64,000 nt of DNA from Bifidobacterium gallicum DSM 20093 = LMG 11596 (GTDB lineage Bacteria > Actinomycetota > Actinomycetes > Actinomycetales > Bifidobacteriaceae). The notes beneath the pieces are model-generated. The model ran no database searches, had not been told where the DNA came from, and worked only from the letters and a program-made list of their open reading frames with translations. The position numbers were made by a program, and so were the translations under genes. The stretch is taken from positions 124,001 to 188,000 of the forward strand of contig NZ_JGYW01000002.1 of assembly GCF_000741205.1 (NCBI RefSeq), written 5' to 3'. Positions 46,482 to 54,291 of the stretch are shown one piece after another (within the stretch, counting starts at the first letter, position 1; every line of letters starts with the position of its first letter).

Positions 46482-48343
46482 TATTTCCAGCTTCTCCTCG
46501 GATTGTCCTGTGAACCGGCCCCTTCAGACTGTGCGCTATCAGGGCCTGGTTCGTCTTCCCCGTCCGTCTTCGATTCTAACTGCTGGCCGTCCAATCGAGT
46601 CGAGCCGTCGGCCGATGAGTTGGTGGGCACGTCACTGTGGGTATCAGAGAAATCATTATTATTCCTGTTGGAAGCCGCAATATCGTTCGATTGCGACGCT
46701 ACCGTCGCCTCACTGTCTGAACGGGACCGGTCAGCGTCATCATGTTCCAAATGCAACTTGTGCAGCAAGGAAGTGCGCCCATGGTGGGACTGGTTGCGCT
46801 GCGGAATCGCAACTGTGGGCAAGTCAGCATCCCCGGACGAATCTGTGGACGTGGGATCAATGCCATAAATCTGGTCTTGCAGCAAACGCACCTTCTCATC
46901 GAGCGGAACATACGCCGTCGAACCTTTCGCTGCACGCGGCGCATGCTTGGACACGCTATCGCTCAACGCCTCACCAGCCTGTGCGACACGGGACTTGCGT
47001 TTGGGCTCGGGATCGGACATGAGCGGCACATCCACTAGATCATATTGCTTGGTTGACACCTTGAACAGCACCTGGATGCTGGCCGTGATCGGCAACGCCA
47101 GGAACGCACCCAGCGCACCGAAAATCGAGCCAAAGAACAACACAGTCAAGAACGCGACGCACGGGTTGATATCCATTGTGCGTTCCGAAACCTTTGGCGA
47201 AAGCAGTAGATTCTCGATCTGCTGATAGACCGTGATAAACACGACAACGCCCACGGCATACCAAATGCCACGGTCACCCCAAGCAAACAGCACAGGCAGC
47301 GCGCCACCCAAATACGTACCGATTGTGGGCACAAACTGTGATACGACGCCGCTGAACAACGCGAGTGGCAACCAATACGGCACATGGATGATCATCAAGA
47401 AAATCGCCATGCAGGTGGCCGAGCAGGCGGCAAGAATCGTGCGTGAGAACAAGTAGTTCGACGTCTGGTCCTGCACCACAGTCCAAGCGAGCAGAAAACG
47501 ACGCTGCGTGGACGGCGCTAACCAGTGGCACACGCTACGGCGCAAACGCGGACCGGCAATCGAAATATAGAACGCAACCATAATGGCTGTTGTCAAATTC
47601 AACACGCCACCGAGCACTTCAACAGCGGTGCTCACAGCGGTGCCGGCGAAATTCGTAATCCAGGACGACTGCACATTCTTCAGAATTTCAGGCCCGATTG
47701 CGCTGATTTCCGGCAAACGGAATTTGGTATATTGCTCGACCGTGGTGACGAGGTCGTCATACACGGCAGGCAACCCCTTCATCATCGAAATGAACTGTTG
47801 CACAAACAAGTTGCCGAACGCGGCCATCAAGCCGACAATGATCAGCAGCAAACCAACCAAACAGGTCACAGCGGCCACACCACGGCGCCAACCATGCCGA
47901 ATCAGACGAAGGACAAGCGGTTCCACAGCCAGCGAAAGGAACAACGCGATGACGATATCGAGGACAATGTAAGAGATCTTGAACCAGGTTCGGTAGCAAA
48001 AATACCCTACGAATACAGCAATAACCGCATACATGAGCGCACGACTGAGCCAAAGTGGAGGTCGACGCGGATCATTTTTTGCAGGAAAAATCGAAGCCAA
48101 GTCCAGTTTGGAACGATGGTCCTGGTCATTGAGCAACTCCTTGCGGGCGCGCTGCTGGGCAATGGCCATGGTATCCATCCTGTGGGCTTGGTCACCGTCG
48201 TCTGGACCGGCTGGGGATGTGTCCCAGCCACGATGCGTAGGTTCTGCCGATGACAATGCCGAGGCTGCGACAGCGCCAAAAGCGGTGTCGCCTTGGACGT
48301 CCATGCCGGAATCGTCCGGTGATGTGGTGCTACGTTCGCTCAT
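46481..48343 (-). CDS. AI-2E family transporter
   Basis: A 620-residue protein of the AI-2E/PerM family (PF01594). About eight membrane segments lie between residues 95 and 430, including the conserved region YWLPLALFSGVVSQFVPTIG and IFGALGAFLALPI. The last 190 residues are polar, Ser/Asp-rich and probably disordered, much longer than usual. Functions in the family range from autoinducer export to Na+/H+ exchange, and the substrate is unknown here. It is translationally coupled to the downstream glycosyltransferase. Confidence 0.88.
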   Translation of the reverse strand: MSERSTTSPDDSGMDVQGDTAFGAVAASALSSAEPTHRGWDTSPAGPDDGDQAHRMDTMAIAQQRARKELLNDQDHRSKLDLASIFPAKNDPRRPPLWLSRALMYAVIAVFVGYFCYRTWFKISYIVLDIVIALFLSLAVEPLVLRLIRHGWRRGVAAVTCLVGLLLIIVGLMAAFGNLFVQQFISMMKGLPAVYDDLVTTVEQYTKFRLPEISAIGPEILKNVQSSWITNFAGTAVSTAVEVLGGVLNLTTAIMVAFYISIAGPRLRRSVCHWLAPSTQRRFLLAWTVVQDQTSNYLFSRTILAACSATCMAIFLMIIHVPYWLPLALFSGVVSQFVPTIGTYLGGALPVLFAWGDRGIWYAVGVVVFITVYQQIENLLLSPKVSERTMDINPCVAFLTVLFFGSIFGALGAFLALPITASIQVLFKVSTKQYDLVDVPLMSDPEPKRKSRVAQAGEALSDSVSKHAPRAAKGSTAYVPLDEKVRLLQDQIYGIDPTSTDSSGDADLPTVAIPQRNQSHHGRTSLLHKLHLEHDDADRSRSDSEATVASQSNDIAASNRNNNDFSDTHSDVPTNSSADGSTRLDGQQLESKTDGEDEPGPDSAQSEGAGSQDNPRRSWK

Positions 48344-48412
48344 GGCACTGTATTGTACAGATTTCGTCGTTCACAGGTATTCGTGTACGGATGAACTCAT
48401 ATTCTTGTGCAT

Positions 48413-49405
48413 ATGCTGAATGTCTCGATTGTGATTCCCGCATGGAATGAGGAAGAACGCATTATCGACTGTCTGACCAATGCGACACGTCAAACGGTGA
48501 TGCCACATGAAGTCATTGTTGTTGATAACCGCTCCACCGACCGTACGGTCGAGCTCGTCGAGCAGTTCATCGCCGAACATCCGCAGGCGCCCGTCAAAAT
48601 CATGCATCAGGACGAGGAACAGGCGCTAATTCCCACACGCAATTACGGGTTGAATCACGCTACTGGCGATGTGCTTGGACGCATCGACGCCGATTGCATG
48701 CTCAAGCCCGATTGGGTGGAGATTGTCGCCGGCGTATTTACCGAAGACCCTGAAGCGATGGGCGCCACAGGGCCTGTGACGTATTACGACATGCCTGCAC
48801 GCCGCATCAGTTTGCGCGGCGACAACCGCGTGCGTCGACATTCGTATCGCGCCGATGGTGGTCAAGTGCTGCTGTTCGGGTCGAACATGGCGCTTCGAGC
48901 CTCGGCATGGCACACCATTGCCGACGAAGTGTGTCTGGATCGCGAAGACAAAATGCACGAAGACATTGACATTTCGCTGCACCTGCTTGGCCGCGGCATG
49001 AAAACTGTCTATTCGCAGCGCATGGTCTGCGGCATTTCGGCAAGGCGCATGGACACCACATTCAAATCGTTCCGCAACTACATGCAGCGTTTCAAAAACA
49101 CATTCCAGGCCCATCCGGAACATTGGCGCCGCCACAAGTCGGAGCATACGTTGTACCTCATGTATCCGTGGCTGCATGCCCTGTACCCGATCTACCAGCA
49201 GTACCTGGAAGCCAAGGACATCAATCCGGCGCTGCGCGTGTGGCTCAAAGAACAAGTCGAGCTCGCCCACAAAGACGGCGATTTGATCGATTTGCCGGAA
49301 GTCGAATCCGTGGACGACCTGGAGCCGGTCGGTACCGCGCAACATCTGGCCGCGAACGGCACGCTGCCGTTTGAAGATTTGCCAGAGCCCGAAGAGGTGC
49401 ACTGA
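48413..49405 (+). CDS. Family 2 glycosyltransferase
   Basis: A 330-residue soluble GT2 enzyme. The N-terminus VSIVIPAWNEEERI, VVDNRSTDRTVELVE and RIDADCMLKPDW (metal-binding DAD-like motif) define the nucleotide-sugar fold, and HEDIDISLHLLGRG gives the ED motif. No membrane segments are evident. It is divergent from the AI-2E/GT2 pair and may work on the same glycan. The GTG at 48407 and ATG at 48413 are both possible; neither has a clear ribosome-binding site. Confidence 0.87.
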   Translation: MLNVSIVIPAWNEEERIIDCLTNATRQTVMPHEVIVVDNRSTDRTVELVEQFIAEHPQAPVKIMHQDEEQALIPTRNYGLNHATGDVLGRIDADCMLKPDWVEIVAGVFTEDPEAMGATGPVTYYDMPARRISLRGDNRVRRHSYRADGGQVLLFGSNMALRASAWHTIADEVCLDREDKMHEDIDISLHLLGRGMKTVYSQRMVCGISARRMDTTFKSFRNYMQRFKNTFQAHPEHWRRHKSEHTLYLMYPWLHALYPIYQQYLEAKDINPALRVWLKEQVELAHKDGDLIDLPEVESVDDLEPVGTAQHLAANGTLPFEDLPEPEEVH

Positions 49406-49503
49406 GCTGTTCGGTGCGTCGCAGTGCGGTGCGGCGCGGTTGGAACCTTATCGGTAAGCGTCACCGTCACCAGTACGAACTACCATAAATTCAGCTTCCA
49501 TAC

Positions 49504-49550
49504 ATTCCACTCAAGCGTTATCTATTCTTCACTGCTTGAGTGGAATTTTT
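49504..49550 (+). terminator. Rho-independent terminator of the GT2 gene
   Basis: A 13-bp stem ATTCCACTCAAGC/GCTTGAGTGGAAT with a 17-nt loop is followed by TTTTT, about 100 bp past the stop codon. Confidence 0.88.
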
Positions 49551-49596
49551 ATTACTCCCTTCCCGACACGCCCACCCCATCCTCTCCCCTCTCACC

Positions 49597-49660
49597 TGCA
49601 CACCCCCTTTATCCCGCACGTAAGCTAGTTACGTTACGTGCGGGATAAAGGGGGTGTGCA
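49597..49660. repeat. Palindromic repeat in a 64-bp extended palindrome
   Basis: The copy at 49613-49644 (centre GCTAGTTACG) is flanked by TGCACACCCCCTTTAT and its exact 16-bp complement, so the whole is a 27-bp stem around a 10-nt centre. Confidence 0.9.
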
Positions 49661-49993
49661 GGCCATGAGGCAAGATCGGAAATGAGAATACTGTTTTCCG
49701 TACAGCGGACCACAAAAGATGCGAAATCTGGCGGATTGCACAACATGTCCTCCCACCCCCAGCCTGGACCGGACTTCTCTTCCATCAGCGCCGCCTTGCG
49801 CATCCCCAACCATCTTCTTATCGCCATACTCGCCCCTTCCCGCACGTAACGCAATTGCCTTACGTGCGGGAGGGAAACTTTTTAATGGGACATTCAAAAA
49901 CAGAACAATATCTGCTCAATAGCGCAAAATCAGGGAAGGAAAGGCTGCCGAAAGACAGCACCACGCAATCCAGATACGCAGCTGCTGTAGTAA

Positions 49994-50019
49994 ACAAAAA
50001 CCCCGCTCAAGGCGGGGTT
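49994..50019 (-). terminator. Terminator of the tRNA cluster
   Basis: Stem AACCCCGC/GCGGGGTT followed on the minus strand by TTTTTGTTT, just after tRNA-Phe. Confidence 0.88.
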
Positions 50020-50022
50020 CCA

Positions 50023-50098
50023 TGGTGGCTCCGAGCGGCATCGATCCGCTGACCTAACGATTTTCAGTCGTTCGCTCTACCAACTGAGCTACAGAGCC
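50023..50098 (-). tRNA. tRNA-Phe (GAA)
   Basis: A 76-nt gene including an encoded CCA. Acceptor GGCTCTG pairs with CGGAGCC, the D-arm has GCTCAGTTGGTAGAGC, the anticodon loop reads CTGAAAA (anticodon GAA), and the T-arm has GATCGATGCC in place of the usual GGTTCGA. It is cotranscribed with two tRNA-Asp genes. Confidence 0.95.
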
Positions 50099-50099
50099 G

Positions 50100-50173
50100 C
50101 GACCCCGGCCGGACTTGAACCGGTGACCTCCGCCGTGACAGGGCGGCGCTCTAACCAACTGAGCTACGGGGCC
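50100..50173 (-). tRNA. tRNA-Asp (GTC), copy 1
   Basis: A 74-nt cloverleaf: acceptor GGCCCCG/CGGGGTC with discriminator G, anticodon loop CTGTCAC (GTC), T-loop GGTTCAAGTCC. CCA is not encoded. It lies one base from tRNA-Phe. Confidence 0.96.
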
Positions 50174-50212
50174 AAATCTGAAAGAGTCCATAAAAGGATT
50201 TTCCCAGACTCG

Positions 50213-50286
50213 CGACCCCGGCCGGACTTGAACCGGTGACCTCCGCCGTGACAGGGCGGCGCTCTAACCAACTGAGCTACGGGGCC
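50213..50286 (-). tRNA. tRNA-Asp (GTC), copy 2
   Basis: Identical in sequence to copy 1 and separated from it by 39 bp. It is the first gene of the three-tRNA unit. Confidence 0.96.
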
Positions 50287-50418
50287 GTGTGCTCTGATTT
50301 CTCAGAGGCAACAGACGTTTATCTTACACAAGTGAACAGGAATGGCAAATCGCGGCGTGTCGCCCTCAATGCCCAGCCTTTCCCCGACGGTGCGTCAAAA
50401 CCCAACAGAAAAGATACG

Positions 50419-50886
50419 TCAAGCATGAACCAACACCAGCGCTTGATATACAGCGCGCAAGGTCGCTGCCAAACTGTCATAATCCACGACATCTTCAGGA
50501 ATGGAATAATCCAATATCCAAGAGGTAATTCCAATTATAAATACAAATACATAAAACACTATCAAAATACTCAATATTGACAACGCCGCTCCAACCGAAA
50601 TCCCAGCTATCGCCATCGTTTTGTTATTCTCACCGGTTTTATTGATTTGCACGAGCGCGATAATCGAGAGAACCAATCCCACCGGCGGCGCAATAAAACA
50701 AAGCACAAACCCAACGATGCATAAGGTATTCCACTGCTGTTTGACCGGTCGAGGTACGCCGTAAGACTGCGGGGGCATCATACGAACAGGCCCCTGCCCC
50801 GGCGCATACCCTCCAGGCATTTGAGGAGGAGCCTGACCGCCCTGGGAGTATTGAGGTTGCTGGGGATACTGCTGATAATTATTCAT
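50419..50886 (-). CDS. DUF4190-domain membrane protein
   Basis: A 155-residue protein. The N-terminal 55 residues are Gln/Pro/Gly/Tyr-rich and disordered. Two membrane segments follow (CIVGFVLCFIAPPVGLVLSI and a second of about 30 residues), with ALVQINKTGENNKTMAIAGI between them, the pattern of DUF4190. The function is unknown; such proteins often accompany cell-envelope or signalling proteins. ATG 50886 directly follows GGGAG, an unusually short spacing. Confidence 0.7.
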   Translation of the reverse strand: MNNYQQYPQQPQYSQGGQAPPQMPGGYAPGQGPVRMMPPQSYGVPRPVKQQWNTLCIVGFVLCFIAPPVGLVLSIIALVQINKTGENNKTMAIAGISVGAALSILSILIVFYVFVFIIGITSWILDYSIPEDVVDYDSLAATLRAVYQALVLVHA

Positions 50887-51603
50887 CTCCCTATTGTAGG
50901 TCCTACCATTCTTCCCTCCCGCACGTAACGCAACTGGCTTACGTGCGGAGGAGGTGACCAAAGAGCATCGACTACACCATCATCAACCACATGCACTCAC
51001 CATAAGAACCATCAAGAACCTCGACAAAGTCAAGCCGTCCGGCCACTCGCCGACCTCCCGTCCCCGCACGTAACGCAACTGGCTTACGTGCGGGGACGGG
51101 AGGCTGGAGAGAAACCACCGGGACCATCACCCTCCATAAGAAATCACAACACAACGCTTCAAAACCTCAGCAAACTCGTCGCCCAATCCGCCCCCCCCTC
51201 CCGCACGTAACGCAACTGGCTTACGTGCGCGAAAGACGAGGGTACGAATGTGGAAATCATATACGAAAATCAGGAATGCAATATATACTATTTATTTCGA
51301 TATAAGTAATTATTAACACCCACAAATAGTCAAACTATACAACCATATACTATTAACATTATTCACAATTTATATTGGATTGTTTTCTGCAAACTTATAT
51401 TTCCCTTTACTTCACTCACCATGTGCCAATCCAAGCCATATCTAGCTGAACGTTTCATGAATCGCGCTCAGAGCACACTCTCAAGAAGATTTCAGCAACA
51501 ACATTTAGCGTAAGAGCAAACGTGTCAAGCCAATACACCTACGCCCTGTAGTGACTTGACATCAAACCAACCCAGACACCCTATAGAAGAAACGAGGCCG
51601 ATC
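50887..51603. repeat. Gap with three palindromic repeats and AT-rich stretch
   Basis: Copies lie at 50918-50948, 51063-51094 (extended to 51054-51103 by CCTCCCGTC/GACGGGAGG flanks) and 51200-51229, all with centre CGCAACTGGC. From 51250 to 51400 the DNA is markedly AT-rich, likely promoter DNA for the plus-strand gene. No other gene is visible. Confidence 0.8.
51054..51103. repeat. Palindromic repeat with 9-bp extended stem
   Basis: The consensus copy is lengthened by flanks CCTCCCGTC and GACGGGAGG, unique to this copy. Confidence 0.9.
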
Positions 51604-52083
51604 ATGACTGACGCCACTAAGCACCCCAACGAGTCCAAAGCCGCCGAAACGGCCGAAGACCACAAGACCGCCACACCGGAAACCGCAGCCGCTGACAACA
51701 CAACCACCCAAGCCAAGCCCGCTGAGCCAAAAACGGCACATCACACATCCAAGCATCGCGGCAAGGCAGCATCCGTCACCGCAACTCCAACTGCAACTCC
51801 AGCCACAGAAGACACATCCAAGGCTGATCAAGACGACCAAGCCCAGACCACTACGCCTACTCCCTCCACGGCTGATGACCAGTCAGGCGATGAGCTCGTC
51901 TACACATCACAATCCGACACTGGCGCCCAGCTTGAGGAGCCGCAGGACAGTGACGATGACAAGAAGTCGCAGTGCAAGTGCCCGCTGCCGGTGCACACGC
52001 GTATCGTCATGATGGCCGGCGCCGTGCTCGTGATTGCCGGCATCGCACTTGGCGTTCACTTCTCCCACAAAACCAATCGCTGA
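51604..52083 (+). CDS. Ala/Thr/Asp-rich tail-anchored protein
   Basis: A 159-residue protein of unknown function. About 125 residues are low-complexity (Thr, Ala, Lys, Glu, Asp, Gln) with no fold visible. A short Cys pair (QCKCPLP) precedes a single C-terminal membrane helix (VMMAGAVLVIAGIALGVHF). ATG 51604 has ACGAGG upstream; the ATG at 51556 is less likely. Codon composition is consistent with a real gene, but no homologous family is recognised. Confidence 0.6.
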   Translation: MTDATKHPNESKAAETAEDHKTATPETAAADNTTTQAKPAEPKTAHHTSKHRGKAASVTATPTATPATEDTSKADQDDQAQTTTPTPSTADDQSGDELVYTSQSDTGAQLEEPQDSDDDKKSQCKCPLPVHTRIVMMAGAVLVIAGIALGVHFSHKTNR

Positions 52084-52128
52084 ATAGTGACCACTATTAT
52101 GCGAGGCACCTCGCCTCATGAGGGTGAG

Positions 52129-52189
52129 CGGAAATAATTTTCAATATCCTTTCTGCGCCGCACGTAAGCCAACTGCGTTACGTGCGGCG
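52129..52189. repeat. Palindromic repeat with adjacent Zur/Fur-like box
   Basis: A copy at 52156-52189 has paired outer changes (CGCCGC/GCGGCG). A weaker 7-1-7 box CGGAAATAATTTTCA lies 12 bp before it at 52129-52143. Confidence 0.75.
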
Positions 52190-52328
52190 GAACTCTGCGC
52201 GGCTCCGAACGTCACACGTTATCCATGTCCCTGCGCCTCGCACGTCTCTCGACAAGAACCCCACCCGTCACGAAACGCTTGAACCAAGCCCCAAAAAGAA
52301 GCAGAACACCCCCAACAGGACGTTGGGT

Positions 52329-53321
52329 ATGAAGCACACTGAACTTCTCAAGGCCCCGAGCGCGGACGACGTTACGCACCAGCAACTTCGCGCTCCAGCA
52401 ATACTGCACGCCAAGAAAACCGCTCACGTCAACGACGACGGTCACAATGACAACATGAACGAATCACGCGACCCACACTCCACGCACCCCCAAAACCCCT
52501 CACAACTATCTCCCCAGCCTCCCCAACCTCCCCAGCCTCCCCAACGTTCCAATCAACCTGGCGAGCCGGTGTCCACTTATCAGCTTCCCGGCGGACTGCA
52601 GCATTGCAGCAAACTTCAGCCCGTACTCGACGCACCCACAGCGCTGGAACGGGTCCGTCAAATCGTACGAATCTTGCATGAACCAGGCGGCTGTCCGTGG
52701 GACGGGGAACAAACCAACCGCTCGTTGATCAAGCCGCTGCTCGAAGAAACGTACGAATATATTGACGCTGTGGAGACCGACGACCGCGACAATATGCGTG
52801 AGGAACTTGGCGACATGCTGCTGCAGTCAATATTTCAAGCGCAAATTTGCTCGGAAGATTCTGCCGATCCGTTCACCCTTGATGAAGTCTGTGATCGTCT
52901 CGTCGACAAGCTCATTACACGACATCCCAACGTATTTCAAGACGACACGGCGAACAGCAATGAGAACCAGGCACTGCAAGAGGCAATCGACGCCGACACC
53001 ACCTTGCAGCTGTGGGAACGCATGAAACAGCAAGAGAAGCAACGCACGTCCGTTCTCGACGGCATTGCACAGGCGCAGGGAGCGCTGCCGAGATCTGCGA
53101 AAGTGGCCGCTCGCATCCGTAAATCTGCGCAGCCCCAACGTTTTGACGAAGCGTTCCATCTGAACACCGAAAATGAGACGGAGCAACTCGCCGACGAATT
53201 GCTGGATCTGGTGCGCCGCGCCGACGCGTCCGGCATCGATATTGAGTGTGCGTTGCGCAACCGGTTACGTCAAGTTGAGCAGGCCGTACGCACCATAGAG
53301 CAGGATTCTTCAGAACAATAA
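52329..53321 (+). CDS. mazG: MazG-type nucleoside triphosphate pyrophosphohydrolase
   Basis: A protein of about 330 residues that hydrolyses NTPs to NMP and pyrophosphate. The MazG signature GGCPWDGEQTNRSLIKPLLE with EETYEYIDAVE gives the metal-binding Glu helix, followed by EELGDMLLQSIFQ. The N-terminal 75 residues are variable and include a 9-bp tandem repeat coding PQPPQPPQPPQ. The start is uncertain: ATG 52329 (after AGGA) or ATG 52455, and the domain proper begins near 52620. Confidence 0.88.
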   Translation: MKHTELLKAPSADDVTHQQLRAPAILHAKKTAHVNDDGHNDNMNESRDPHSTHPQNPSQLSPQPPQPPQPPQRSNQPGEPVSTYQLPGGLQHCSKLQPVLDAPTALERVRQIVRILHEPGGCPWDGEQTNRSLIKPLLEETYEYIDAVETDDRDNMREELGDMLLQSIFQAQICSEDSADPFTLDEVCDRLVDKLITRHPNVFQDDTANSNENQALQEAIDADTTLQLWERMKQQEKQRTSVLDGIAQAQGALPRSAKVAARIRKSAQPQRFDEAFHLNTENETEQLADELLDLVRRADASGIDIECALRNRLRQVEQAVRTIEQDSSEQ

Positions 53322-53469
53322 GTTCAGGAGGATCAAACAACGCTCTGGCAAACCGCGATTCTATTGATTTGTGCAGCGCAATTGTATATATGCGCTGCAC
53401 AACGATTTCACAGGAATTATATCTCTAAATATTAAGTTGTTATCTTTTTCAACTATTCAGACGGCAAGA

Positions 53470-53790
53470 CTACTCAGCTGCCAGAACCCCGTCTTGAATA
53501 GGCGTGAATTCACTCGTCAATTTCCACGAATGTTCTTCGTCAATCTTGGCGGGATCATCGTAGCGCAACAGTTGGCGCGCAAACTCATCTTCCGTGATCT
53601 GCTTGGCACGCAGCTGCTCGAGCAGCGAGCGCACCACATTGCCGGGATTACTGTCGCGCAGGTCATGATCCATGACGCGCACCTGAGTCGTCTCCCCTTG
53701 GTCGTCGGCAATTGTGCCGACCCAAAAATCAACGGTGTCCCACTCGTTGGGCCCCTGATATGTATAGTTCGTCAGTTGTTGAACTTTCAT
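53470..53790 (-). CDS. Small conserved hypothetical protein
   Basis: A 106-residue soluble acidic protein (MKVQQLTNYTYQGPNEWDTV at the N-terminus). It has no membrane segment and no motif I recognise. ATG 53790 follows GGAG with good spacing, and its codon use matches its neighbours, so it is probably real. It stands alone between convergent and divergent genes. Confidence 0.65.
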   Translation of the reverse strand: MKVQQLTNYTYQGPNEWDTVDFWVGTIADDQGETTQVRVMDHDLRDSNPGNVVRSLLEQLRAKQITEDEFARQLLRYDDPAKIDEEHSWKLTSEFTPIQDGVLAAE

Positions 53791-54291
53791 TGTCCGCTCC
53801 ATTCGCATCGTCGGCCGCGCTTGCCGCGGCTGTGTTGAAGTTCAGTCTAGATGCTGTACAGCGGCTCCACCGTGCGCTGAGACGGCCGCTTGCTTTGTCC
53901 TTTTTTTCTTCTCTTTGTTATTTCCGCAGTTTCCACATACATAAAGCCACGCAGCGTATCTCTCCCTCAGTGTCGAGGTGGCAACCGGAGCAGACCAATA
54001 CCACAGCCACATGGCGTGACGATACCGAAGACATTGCGGGTACTGAACAATGTGACGCCCGGCAACATTGGGGTAACATGCCATTTCCTCCACGGAAACC
54101 AATGATGCAGTTGCCGGAAATGCGCGCTCCATATTGTCTGGAACATCCCGCATTTCATCATGCGATACAGGCCTTCTCAATATCAAGTTACTTGTTTGAC
54201 ATGAAACACAAGGTATCAATCAAGTTGCGCAATGGCCAGCATGGCGGGATTCCCGAGAGTGACAGAAGAAAACAGAAGAAGAGGTACCCCT
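53791..54291. other. Leader of the nitrilase gene
   Basis: A 500-bp region containing a T-run near 53905 and the upstream region of the cell-wall nitrilase gene. No repeat, operator or additional gene is recognised. Confidence 0.4.

Larger units (their letters stand above)
49406..50022. repeat. Gap with terminators and two palindromic repeats
   Basis: After the glycosyltransferase terminator there is the longest extended copy (49597-49660) and another at 49839-49870 (centre CGCAATTGCC). The tRNA terminator closes the right end. No gene is visible. Confidence 0.8.

Noticed and set aside
50213-50286. Second tRNA-Asp as an assembly duplication
   Set aside because: The flanking sequences differ and the copies are separated by a distinct 39-bp spacer; tandem identical tRNA genes are ordinary.
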